NCBI RefSeq assembly: GCF_000005505.3
Contig: NC_016132.3
Location: 18,900,501-18,964,500 of the forward strand
Direction of reading: 5' to 3'
DNA from: Brachypodium distachyon
Lineage: Eukaryota; Streptophyta; Magnoliopsida; Poales; Poaceae
DNA length: 64,000 nucleotides
Shown here: one piece after another, positions 43,786 through 56,509 of the stretch
How the letters are laid out: each line of letters begins with the position of its first letter
Numbering within the stretch: the stretch's first letter is position 1
The notes under the pieces: generated by a model
Seen by the model: only the letters and a program-made list of their open reading frames with translations
Database searches by the model: none
What the model was told of the DNA's origin: nothing
Translations under genes and position numbers: made by a program

Positions 43786-45931
43786 AGGTTCCATCGAAAC
43801 TCATTTATCTTTTAAGTTGTTTTTAATTACTGTGCATGTAACGTACAATCCTTGGAGTAATAGGCGTTTGTTGGCTTCGGTTCGCAAAAATTTACGCTCA
43901 ACACATCAGCTCGTACGCTGCACATTTGCATAATCAGTGCTAAAAAATCGTTAGCTAAACGCCAGAAGAGAAAGAATATCAGAAAGTGAAATCCCTGCAC
44001 GACAGCAACTCCAATATGTATATACAACACTGGGCAACCAATTCCAAGAAGCAACAATTTTTAGGCATCGGAAGATCGGCAGATTGCAAGTTTCTATCAA
44101 AAGATGCAAATCTCGACAAGGCGCAGCGTTGTTTTTCCCCGATGGGCAGATACGAATCATGCAATTGATCTTTTCATGCCTACCACCAGTTTTGGGCCTG
44201 ACGGGCCTAGTCCGGTCTGGGCCACAGTGTATTCAAGAAAAAAAACGTTGCACATACATAGCCTAAACTACCCTTGGTAATTAACGTTCTACTACTACTT
44301 TTGTCTCTAGTATCAAAAGGTACCGTAAAAAAGCCGGTTATGTTCTGTAACTCCTATATTCTGTATAGTCCTCGTTGATTGTCATGAAAAAGAAAAAATC
44401 TCGTATATCCACACGGTCATCCAATTTAGATTATGTGAGAAGTTTGATTGCATCTCCTATATTAACTGAAAGATACTTCACCTCTTTGATTGTCATGAAA
44501 AAGGAAAAAAATCTACAAATCTTTTATATATTCAGCCTATAGTTTGGTTCTTAAAATCTTAACTAATACATGAATGCAATTTTAGAACCACAGTAGCTGA
44601 ATTGTATTTGTGTGTCCATTTGTAGTCTGAACTAGTACTTCCTTCTTCAGTTGTCTCACTTGCAGCAATTTATAGTCCTCCAGCCCCAAGCCCGTCGGCT
44701 GTATGTCAGCCTAGCTTCCTTCTGATATGACTTTGAAACTTAAAGAAGATCACGGGGAAATACAATTATTTAATGTGATTTCTGCTCAAATTGAGACCAT
44801 CTTTGGTTGTCTGTCATTTATAAAATTAGGCTGATTATACCCGCATCTTGTGCTGCTTTTCTCCTGTATAATTCAGAACATCATGGTGCCTTTTGAATCT
44901 ACTAGCTGGTTCTTCTAAAGAAAGATTTTAGTAGCTGATTAGATGTACCTGCAGATAGATGAAATCATCATGTTTGACAGTGTGGCTGGTCTGTATTTCC
45001 ATTTATTGTTAATTATATTCTCTGCAATAAATATGCTAATTAACTTCTCTTGAAATATAAGGAAGTTAACTCTATGAAACTTCTGAAATAAGCATGGTGC
45101 AGAACACTTTCTGTCGTGATTCCTATCTTAAAGTGTACTTTCAGACTTACACAAATAGGAGTACCATATTTGAATAGCATATGATTGTCTGATTTTCCAC
45201 ATTTGTTGGTAAAACGTCCATCGTAATTTAAATGCTGACATTTTTCCCAGAATTGAAATGAGGGATGTGAAGACTTGAGACTCGAAGACTTGGTATTACA
45301 GGAAATGCTGAATCTTTCTTTGGTGGTCCGAAATGCAGATAGGCAATGGTTCTAACAAGCTTAGAAGTTTGCTGTCCGTAATGTCTTTGAAGTTATGAGT
45401 TTTATAGTTGGTTATGATGCAGGCTAAGTGCCCTCTTTTTTGTAGCGATATTCCGACAAAAGCCGAAGAAAATTAGTGAATTCCAAGCATGACCTTTGAT
45501 GTTCATAGTAATACTTTTGTCTTTTCATGCCTTGTAGACGACTTTCTTCTGGTTCTTGATGAATCTATGGTTATTACATTACTTCAGATCAGCTCAGATG
45601 AGCAGAAGGAGCTGACAGCCAGACTGATCAAGAAACTATAGTTCACCCTCTTCTTTCTTACTTTTTTTTTTGAGAGATCTTCTTTCTTACTGTGGCAGTG
45701 GTACTGAGATGTTAGCTTGATTAATCACACGGTACTACTAGTACGTGCAATGCGTCAATTATCTTGCCCTCTCCTGTACACGACTGATGTCTCTCGTCGA
45801 CGATTGCGGCTGGTATGCACTTGCGGCGGCCCGCGTGGGCTTTTGCGGCCTATTGCGGCGGCCCGCGTGAGCTTTTGCGGCCTATGCGGACGGATCCAAA
45901 TTGCCCACTGGGCAAGCCGTTGACAAGCCTA
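43786..45931. other. Intergenic stretch with one possible relic exon
   Basis: No complete gene is seen. A duplicated phrase TTTGATTGTCATGAAAAAG occurs near 44380 and 44490. Around 45530-45641 an open frame (VLDESMVITLLQ then ISSDEQKELTARLIKKL, stop TAG) follows a splice-like TTACTTCAG and may be a relic of a host exon; I do not recognise it. Confidence 0.4.
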
Positions 45932-45939
45932 CCTGTAAG
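45932..45939. repeat. 8-bp target-site duplication of the hAT element (left)
   Basis: CCTGTAAG precedes TCAGGGTGGG and occurs again after CCCACCCTGA at 46972-46979. Confidence 0.85.
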
Positions 45940-46971
45940 TCAGGGTGGGCGTTCGGTCTAACCGAACCGATCGGTGCGGTTTTTCGGTGCTCGGAGAAAA
46001 TTCGGGTTCTAAAAAGTCGGCACCGATCGGTCTTCAGAAATATCAGTAACCGATGGTTTCGGTCAACCAAAAATTCGGTTCGGTTAACGGTTTTACCCGA
46101 TCGAAACCGAAGCCACCTTTGATAGCAGAAATCGATAGAGTTCCTAAAAATTGAGCTAACCTTCCCCAATGAAAGAATAAAAGCAAATAAATCAGTTGAA
46201 AGAACATCGCATGTGCCACTCAATTCCTTGTGCGGACATGAACACATCAAGAAATTAAGAAATATTCCCCATGGGATGGTACAGGAGATTGAATAAAGAA
46301 AGAGAAGAAGATGCAAATTTTTGGCAATCTTTGAGATGGCTGTACACGAGCTGGAGGCGCACGAAGGAAAGGAGTACATAGTCAACATCAAATTGATTTC
46401 CACATACGCTAGATAGCAGTTCGGTAGTTGCCGCTGGCTCGTTGTTGTCGCGCCGCCGCCGGCTTCTCTTTGAGCCACTGTGCAAGCCGGAGAATGAGAG
46501 GAGGGGCAGGACAAGCAGTGCAGGACAAAATCTTCGAAGAGGAGGTCGGCCACCGGGCCAGTGTAGAGGATTCGATGGCAATGGCGCCCAGCTAGGGTTG
46601 GAGGACGGGACAAGTCAAGGAGACGAGGACGACAAGTTCAGGAGTCGGGCAAACAGTTTGGCTAGGGCCTGGCGAGGATGTCACCGTCAGGATGTGTGGT
46701 GAGGACATGTGGGGTGGGCTGGGCCTGGCCGCCTAAGGCCCAAGGCGAAGGCCATCCAGATGCAGAGCTACTTTTTCGTTACAGTAGGAAGATTTCGGTT
46801 CTTCAGTCTTTTTCGGTTAACCGAGCATGCTAACCGAATTAACCGAATAAATTTGTTCTTTAAATTTGTTGACCGAAAATTTAAACGATTCTTCGGTTTC
46901 GGTGCAATCAGCTCCGGTTCTCGGTTATTCGGTGATCGGTTTCGGTTCCTCGGGTTTTTTTCCCACCCTGA
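45940..46971. mobile_element. Non-autonomous hAT-like DNA transposon
   Basis: The 1032-bp element starts TCAGGGTGGGC and ends CCCACCCTGA, flanked by an exact 8-bp duplication, which is the hAT hallmark. About 180 bases at each end are rich in CGGTT, AACCGAA and TTCGGTTAACCG in inverted orientation, as expected for subterminal binding sites. The centre (about 46140-46760) has no hAT transposase; an overlapping minus-strand frame of 243 codons shows no domain and runs out of the element. Confidence 0.85.
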
Positions 46972-47420
46972 CCTGTAAGGCTGTAATCGGCTCGCGGCCC
47001 GCCCAATGCAAGCGATGCATTGATTCCTCTCAGAAAGAAAAAGAATTCACTTGAGGTTTACTATCCCGCTAAAAACAAAACTTGAGGTTTACTATCCCCC
47101 TTGTGGTCTTGTGGAGCTTGGAAATGCACAACGGATCGACTACCACGCAAAATAAAAAAAAATAAAAAGAAGAACCCCGATCAAAAAAGGGATCGACTAC
47201 CACGCGGCCGAATGGATGGTCTTTGTAGCCAAAAGCTACCTCCCTCAAGAAGTGATCAAGTGACCCAACATGTGTCCTATCCCCTTCCTTCGGTTCAAGT
47301 CCAGCGACGACCGACGGGTAATCCGACTTAACAATGGCCAGATCGAATAAAGAACCATTCCTTCAATAAACCGATGCCCTCTAAATTGCTAAACACGCAA
47401 GCACCTCAATTCCGTGGGTA

Positions 47421-47533
47421 CTCGCTTCGTTTCATAATTCTCGTCGAAATATTAAATGTATCTAAACATTTTTTAGGAATAGATACATCTATTTTTGAGC
47501 AAATTTGAAATAAGAATTACGAAACGGAAGAAG
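47421..47533. mobile_element. Stowaway MITE (Tc1/mariner type)
   Basis: CTCGCTTCGTTTCATAATTC at the left pairs with GAATTACGAAACGGAAGAAG at the right, and TA flanks both ends. At 113 bp with ends close to the CTCCCTCCGTTTC consensus, it is a typical grass Stowaway. Confidence 0.85.
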
Positions 47534-47956
47534 TAATTAATTAACCCAAATCGATCGGGAGATACTTCCACGAATAAAAAGGAAGCATCTTCCCCGGGCC
47601 ATTACGGATAATAATTCATGCACTGATTTTCCCCTAGAAAAAAGAGAACAACGCGTTTTTTTTTTGCGGGAAAAACAAAGAGCAATATATACATTGCATG
47701 GTTTGCCAACCACGTCAGGAAGAACGGAGAACGACGACGTCCTGAGCTGGACTTCTTTGTGTGACAACGACGCAGCAGTGACCTGGTCCAGCTTTGCTCC
47801 ATCACTTTGACTCGTCCTCCCGCCTGTCCTTGCAAGCCTGGAGACAGATATAAACATCACATCGTTGACGAATCACCGCAAAAAATGAGTAGCAGCTGCG
47901 TGTGCTCAATTGCTCATACAGAAGATAAAAAAAATTAGTCTCGTAGCATATATGTA

Positions 47957-48343
47957 ATACTCCTGCCTACCCCTGTTTCTAAATATAATATAATATGTTA
48001 TAAGTTTTTCTAAGTCAAATTTTTTAAATTTTCACCAAACTTATCGAAAAATAGATTAATATCTATACTATCAAATAAGTATAGTAACTCCCGCGTACCC
48101 CTGTTTCTAAATATAAGGTGTTCTAAATTTTTTTTATTCAAATTTCTTAAAGTTTCACCAAACTTATAAGAAAATAGATTAATATCTATACTATCAAACA
48201 AGTACAATATGAATTTTTTTTATGATGAATTCAAGAAAACTAAGCTTGAGTTGTAAATGTTGGTAGAGTTTGTACAAACCTGGTCAAAAAAATTGAAGTG
48301 TTCAAAATAAAAGTACATCTTATATTCAGGAACGGAAGGAGTG
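47957..48343. mobile_element. Stowaway-like MITE with a partial tandem copy
   Basis: CTCCTGCCTACCCCTGTTTC (47959) and CTCCCGCGTACCCCTGTTTC (48088) each start a related segment containing CACCAAACTTAT and AATAGATTAATATCTATACT. Only the second runs on to the closing end CTTATATTCAGGAACGGAAGGAG near 48343. The first is a truncated duplicate. Confidence 0.7.
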
Positions 48344-48518
48344 AGTACATCCTTAGGCATAAAAGTATTCAAAAATAGAAAGTAAAAAGAAACTAAATAC
48401 CAGTAGGAAAAACAAAGGATGGCAGGGTCTTCCCTTTTTCACAGTATATATTGTCAGGCCGTGAGAGCAAAGATAGCACCAAACCTGTTTGCAGGTATGA
48501 AAGGGGTTATCTAGGTGT

Positions 48519-49053
48519 GTGTTTTTTGAAAATGGAAGATTTTATTGATCTCAATGTTATATCGAGCGATACAATCACAAAGTATCACACCCCCGGCCTC
48601 TGCGCCGAAACGCACACAGCCAAAAAGTACTGAACAAACTTATTACAAACTTATTACAATGAAAGAAATATAACGACTCAAGCACCCTCAAGGCGGAGAC
48701 TATACCTCCACCCATGGTGAGTAAAAATATCCCTGACAACTTGCTACAGCTTGTTGCACGCCATCAAAGCCAGTTGACGGTCCGCCGGCTTGAGAAGTAT
48801 AGACCAAGTACGGAGCCATTGCGTGCAAGAACACAAAACCTGCATTGGAGAAGTTAAATTTTTTCTATTAAAAACATTATCATTTCTATATAGCCAAATT
48901 GCCCAACATAAAGCTGCTGCCCCGAACAAAAGAAACGCGCTCAATGTTTTGTTAACACCCCGTAACCAGGACCCAAACATATGAGCAACATAACGGGGAG
49001 GATAAAGATTAGAACCTATTTGAACCATTGACCACACAGATCGAGAGACATTG
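48519..49053 (-). mobile_element. 5'-truncated LINE (L1-type) insertion
   Basis: On the minus strand the frame 49037-48744 ends a LINE reverse-transcriptase ORF: FGAAALCWAIWLYRNDNVFN followed by a Trp-rich tail is the usual C-terminus of plant L1-type RT proteins. The A-rich 3' end lies at 48519-48530. ATCTAGGTGT flanks both sides exactly (48509-48518 and 49054-49063), the duplication made by target-primed reverse transcription. About 535 bp remain; the RT core is absent. Confidence 0.85.
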
Positions 49054-49243
49054 ATCTAGGTGTACGTCAAAGCAAAGTTCACCTTAGAGCAAAGACATGG
49101 TTGCACATAAATTTACAAAATTAAAAAACTTCATATCATGAATATAAAATCTTGTTAATGACCTATGTGTGTTCCTAGTGTTCGATCAACAGAGCTCCAT
49201 TTAATACAACATAAAAAAGAAAGTAACCATGAATTTGTGGACA

Positions 49244-49657
49244 AGAGCGTCTCCAATGGCATCCCCAAAACTATCCCAAATGTCCTATTTAGAGGATATG
49301 AACATTTTGCTCTCAAAATTATCTCCCAATGGCATCCCCTAAACGGACAAAATGTCATGTTTGTCTAGATACATTCACCAATCTTGCCCAAATTTGAGAG
49401 AGGTTTGGAGGTGTCCGGACATTGTCCGGTTCTCTCTTTTGTCTGCCCCGGGCCCACAACAAGAGATGGGAAAATGAGAAGAAAAAAAATAAAAAGGAGA
49501 GGAGAAAGGATAAAAAGAATGAAAAACTAATTTGGGAGATAAATGTGGGGGCTCTGGTTGGATGATCAGGGTGGACAGATGTTCACTTGCTCCCCCAAAT
49601 AACCAAAAAAAGAACATTTGGGGACAAAAGTTTGGGGTATCACATTGGAGTTGCTCT
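49244..49657. mobile_element. MITE with AGAGC...GCTCT inverted ends
   Basis: The left end AGAGCGTCTCCAATGGCATCC pairs with the right end, whose complement reads AGAGCAACTCCAATGTGATACC. The first 15 bases match in all but two or three positions. The inner part is non-coding and contains GGTGTCCGGACATTGTCCGG. Superfamily is unsure (Harbinger- or hAT-like), as the flanking duplication is not clear. Confidence 0.6.
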
Positions 49658-50403
49658 AACCCAGAGGAAAAAAGAAAAAAAAATTTGTTATCTTCTATAG
49701 TTATTGACGCAACTATGTGGTTAATTTACTTTCAAATCCATGCATATGCGCGCTCTTTTCTTCCCACCACTCCTGCTACCCCGCATCACTTGTATGCCAG
49801 CCATATTTCGTCTGATCCATCTTGTCGTCATTCCCTAATTCGGTTGTCTTTTGTTCTATTTGGCCCAGTGGCCGATCCATCAATATGGCAAGTTATGAAT
49901 AATGCCACACCTAAATTTGTACATTTTCCACAGTATATATGTGTGTTTTGTGTATGAATTATCAATTTTGAATAGTACTCGTTGGCTCCGCCACACCTAG
50001 TTTTGTTTTCTAGGTCCGCTAGTGATTTGGCCTAGCATAACTCTTTACATGATAGACCTGCTAGAAATTTACCCTAATATTTCATAACCATCGTACCAAG
50101 CCTTCATCGCCATATGGTGGTTCTACCACCCGCTACCGCTTGCAGCTTTTAGACTAAAAGCATACATTTGATGTACTCCCTCATAAAACGTTTCTAAAAA
50201 AAATTCTATCAGAAATTCCATGTGGCCTAAGCTACATTAAACAAAACAACGAAAAATCAAAGTTGAGAAAACGAAGCATGAAATGGAACCTTAGATTGCC
50301 AAAGACCAAAGTAAGGAAAAAGTGCAAAAGCCAGACGAAGAAAAGGAAAAGAGAACCGGATACATTAACCCGCAGTTGGGGCAAAGAAAACATCCCCCAC
50401 TGC
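49658..50403. other. Upstream region of the calmodulin gene
   Basis: No gene is seen. The last 150 bases before the TATA box become richer in A/G and then C. Promoter elements other than the TATA box cannot be named with confidence. Confidence 0.45.
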
Positions 50404-50411
50404 CTATAAAT
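50404..50411 (+). promoter_or_regulatory. TATA box of the calmodulin gene
   Basis: CTATAAAT lies in CACTGCCTATAAATCTCGCCC, 97 bases before the ATG. This is a normal distance for a short plant leader, so transcription probably starts near 50435. Confidence 0.7.
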
Positions 50412-50507
50412 CTCGCCCACGGAGGCACAGACAGCCCATTACCACCACTTTGCCCGTTTATTCCCCTTCGTGCAGGCGTCGCCGTATCCTCGCTTCTCGA
50501 AGCTCCC

Positions 50508-52804
<2,297 letters not shown>

Positions 52805-53180
52805 AGGTCCCGTGAAATAAGATTGAAATTATCAGACGTACAAGCTGTACTTTGTTATGTGCCTCTCAAGTACTCATCTTGCGGGCGGTAATGTTCGGTA
52901 CTATGGGGTTTAGGTGGTGTAGTGTTCGGGGAACAACATTGGACACCTGGTTTGTTTTCGTTGTGGTACTTATCTTGCACCTGTTGGATCGTAGAATTTG
53001 TGGAGGTTCGTCTCATCCTGGATTTTGGGCGCTTTGTGCAAATCTCATCTTTCATCTGTCAATTTAGCACCGCAGTGTGCTTGTATCATATGCTCTGTTT
53101 GTTTGACACTCCCATCTGTTCGCTGGAACCTGGAAGTACACTGAATGGGGGCTGTTCGGCATTTTTGTATACCTGTTAAT
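52805..53180 (+). other. Probable 3' untranslated region of the calmodulin gene
   Basis: It follows the TGA and is T-rich with TTTGTTATG and TTTGTATACC elements. No clear AATAAA is present except AATAAGATT near 52816, so the end point is approximate. Confidence 0.5.
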
Positions 53181-54554
53181 ATCTGGATTACTTCGGTAGG
53201 AACTTACGCGGAATTCTTGAACCATGTTCTGGAGCTGCTACAACTGTAGCCAGTAGCCAGCAAAAAATACAAAATGCAACTTACTTTCTGGCGATGCACA
53301 CCGTCAAGTCGCTTTGTCGACAACATTGGAATCAAACAATAATGGAAATGGTGCCCACGACAGACAGCAAAACCGACCCTTTCGGTGTTGGAATCTTGTG
53401 ACATGTTTCCTGATGAAAGGTCCAAAGCGAACAGGTGTGTCGCCAGGCTGTTGAACCAAAGCATGATCACGGCTAGTTGTTGGCTATCTGACTACATCCA
53501 GCTCCTCGCGCCACGATCCACCGCTGTCCCCCTTTTAATTTCAACAAGCCTATCTCATGAATGAAACCAAAAGGTGGATGGAACGTTGCTGTATTATGGT
53601 ATGGAAGTGGTATGGTATGACCAATTGGGTTGTGTGGCGGTTCCCCCGTTTAACTATTCATTTCCTTTTAGCATTGCTTAACCTGTCCAAAGGCATCTTG
53701 TTTCAAAGGAATCTTAGTCCTTAGTAAGAGAAATTTAAAGAGGAAGCTTGATTCGTAGGATTAGAAATCTCAAGTTTATTTTCGTATTGACCATGTCGCG
53801 CGTAATTTGAGAGAAAAAGTTGCATTGGTTGTAGTAGCTATTTGGATACAATCCTAGCGGCGAGGAGTTCCTTTGTGTTCTCTGTAGTTTGATCGAGCAG
53901 CTTTCGGTACTTACCAATCATTATGATTTCTATTTCCGTAGCATTGAGGAGTGAAGTCTTTGTAATCCTGCATTTATGTTTAGGTTTGTGCATTTTTGTA
54001 ATCTTGTGAATCAAATAAGCTGTTGATCACTTGATATTTTTCTTATATGTCATTTTTTCGATCTAAAAGAAAAGAGAGTCAATTGCATCTGTTCACAGTT
54101 GTGCAGTGCACCAAGCTTAAGCTTGTTGGCATGAGAACCAAATATTCTCTCTGTTTTTATAAATTGTACTGTATTCTAATTGACCAAGACCCGTATAAGA
54201 AAGACACATCTTTGACCAACAATTACCTTTGCATTCTCTGTTTCCTACCGTATCAATGCATTAGTATTTAGTTAGTACGTCTCGAAAGTAACAGTATGTA
54301 ACGGTTCAGGACTAGACTGCCCATGGAATAACAGTACTGTACAAACACTAGTCGCCTGACCGTTGTTTTTGAGCGACTAGAGTCAAATTAGGTGCTGCAA
54401 AGCAGTAATTTACCGTGGAGGAAAATCGGTGTCAAAAGACTACTCCACCTGTCAAAAACTCAAAAGTGAGACTTCCGCCGCGTCATAAACCACTACAACA
54501 GCAATCAATCAGGCCACATCCTTCCCGAATCCCCTCCCCTTGGCTGTCTCTCTC
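53181..54554. other. Spacer between the two EF-hand genes
   Basis: No gene is seen. A short segment near 54150-54245 has TTCTCTCTGTTTTTATAAATTG and may be a decayed MITE. The last 150 bases become GC-richer towards the next ATG; no convincing TATA box is seen. Confidence 0.45.
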
Positions 54555-55010
54555 ATGGCGGGCAAGCTGACCCAAGCGCAGGCGGACGAGTGCAGGGAGG
54601 TCTTCGATCTGTTCGACGGCGACGAGGACGACCGCATCGCCGCGGGCGAGCTGGTCACGGCGCTCCGCTCCCTGGGGCAGAACGTCGACGAGGCCGAGGC
54701 GCGGCAGTTCCTGGAGGACGCGGGCGCCGGCTCCGGCGGCAGCGGCAGCATCGACTTCGCGACGTTCCTGGCTGTGGCGGCGCGCAAGGCGGGCGCGGGG
54801 GTGTCGGAGAAGGGCCTCGCGACGTGGCTGGACGCGTTCGACGACGCGCAGAGCGGCGCGATCCCCGCGGAGCAGCTGCGGCAGGTGATGGTGACCCACG
54901 GCGACCGGCTGACGGAGGAGGAGGCCGACGAGATGCTCCGCAAGGCCGACCCCCGCGGCGAGGGCCGCGTCCTGTGCAAGGAGTTCGTCAAGGTGCTCAT
55001 GAACAAGTAG
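54555..55010 (+). CDS. Calmodulin-like protein with degenerate EF-hands
   Basis: This is a single-exon 151-residue protein. The ATG at 54555 fits the calmodulin N-terminus (MAGKLTQAQADECREVFDLFD); the open frame extends a few codons upstream without an ATG. EF loop 1 (21-32, DGDEDDRIAAGE) keeps Asp at 1, 3, 5 and Glu at 12. Loop 2 is replaced by a Gly/Ser run (about 57-65). Loop 3 (96-107) ends in Gln instead of Glu. Loop 4 (132-143, DPRGEGRVLCKE) lacks acidic residue 3. Probably one or no site binds Ca2+ normally. The C-terminus VKVLMNK is like calmodulin. It is very GC-rich, unlike the calmodulin gene 1.75 kb upstream, from which it may derive by an old duplication. Likely a CML-family sensor or regulator. 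Confidence 0.9.
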   Translation: MAGKLTQAQADECREVFDLFDGDEDDRIAAGELVTALRSLGQNVDEAEARQFLEDAGAGSGGSGSIDFATFLAVAARKAGAGVSEKGLATWLDAFDDAQSGAIPAEQLRQVMVTHGDRLTEEEADEMLRKADPRGEGRVLCKEFVKVLMNK

Positions 55011-56509
55011 TGATTGTTGATTTATCTGCGGTGTGGCTTGATGAGCAAAGCAGTGGAGTCTTTTTGGTTGGTGATCCTTTTTGGGAATGATCTTGAGACC
55101 GATGAGTGTTTGGTGAGGAAATAGTTCCATGTTTCTGAAATTTGTGATGAATACTGGGTGCGAATGCTTCGTACTACTACGATGCAAACCTGCGATATAT
55201 CCCTAAAATGTATTTGGACGGAACTAGTGGGTGCATGTGCATTTTAGGGGTGCCCGAGATGCACACCTCAAAAAGGAAAGTTCCGGATGAGCTTTTCTTA
55301 AATGGAACTCGTTGTCCCCCGGACTCCCCCGCACCTGATTTGCGCGCCACGGTTGCTGTTATCCCTGGCCCGTGCTCGCTGTTATCCCGGGCGAGCGATC
55401 GTGGCTTTCGTGACCCCTCACGCAAGCAAAAAGGAAACACCGAAAAAAGCAAAAAAAAAAGGGAAAAATGCAGGAAAAGCAAAAAGCAAAGCATCCCACC
55501 CAGATTCGATCCCGATCTCCTTCTTCTCCCCTGGTGCCTTCTTCCTCCGATGAAGTTCCCCCATGGATGCTGCCCCAAAAACAAAAATCAAAGCAGAAAT
55601 TTGAGGTTGAAGAACATATTTGTGAAGGTAATTGCCAGCACCACCGCTCCTCCCCTACTTCCTTATCCATGTTTAAACAGAGCAGCAAAAAACGGTACAA
55701 ATCTGCATATCTAGGCACATTCGTGGTCAAAATCCAGCAACACATTGCCCTCACGCACCCCCAGAACAAAAATTGGAAAAAAAACAGAAAAGCATAGGGA
55801 AAACATAAACTGTGATGTTGCATGCTGCCATGATCCTGTCCCAAAAATTGAAAATCTGGGCAGGTTAGGGGTTTGGGCGTGCCTATAGGTTAGCATATTG
55901 AAGCATGCAAAAGTAGTTGGCAAAAAAGTACTAGAAAGCAAACTCTTACTCCCCTACACAGGTTCCGTGAAACTTGCATATGGAAACAACAGTATTCATC
56001 ATGGTGTTTGGGGGTGGTTGATTCCAGTGCTGTTGTATGTACAAAGCAACAAAAAGGACACAAATAGTTGCTAGTTGTATGTATAAAGCAACATCCCAAG
56101 CATAGCATGTTAGCATGAAGCACAAAAAGCTTCAGCCATCCCTACAGTTTTCAACATTAGGCTATTCTCAGGTTCTCATATTCACACTTCAAGCTTGACA
56201 GTACACTACCAGTGAAAATCCATCTCTTCAGAGAAGCATGATGGGTCCTGATTGCATCATTTTGCATCCCTTGCTTTCTGCCATATGTACAAATCAATCT
56301 CTTCAAAAAAGCAGTTCCTACTTTAAAGAAACAGAGAATAACTTAGGTAGGGGAGCATAAAAAAGGACATAAAAAATGCAGAAAATATTCATGTAGGTGC
56401 AAAAAGGGGCATAAAAAAGAACACAAAAAAGCTGTGAAAAAGCACAAAATTTGGTTCGATTTGAAACTTGCCTATCAATAGCACTCTTATGGCCTCTTAT
56501 TAATTGCAG
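55011..56509. other. Spacer between the CML gene and the FAR1-like relic
   Basis: The first 180 bases are probably the 3' untranslated region of the CML gene. CCCTAAAATG (55201) and CATTTTAGGG (55238) form a short inverted repeat. From about 55430 on the sequence is A-rich with many AAAAAGG/AAAAAGC phrases. Frames here show no domain. TTAATTGCAG just before 56510 looks like a 3' splice site, so an upstream untranslated exon of the next gene may lie here. Confidence 0.45.

Noticed and set aside
45882..46613. 243-codon minus-strand frame as a gene
   Set aside because: It crosses the end of the hAT element, shows no domain and has no supporting splice or start context.
54483..55187. 234-codon minus-strand frame opposite the CML gene
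   Set aside because: Shadow of a GC-rich plus-strand gene; repeated Leu/Ala/Arg composition and no domain.
55201..55247. CCCTAAAATG...CATTTTAGGG as the terminal repeat of the FAR1-type element
   Set aside because: The two arms are only 27 bases apart and no partner is seen at the right side, so it is not supported as an element end.
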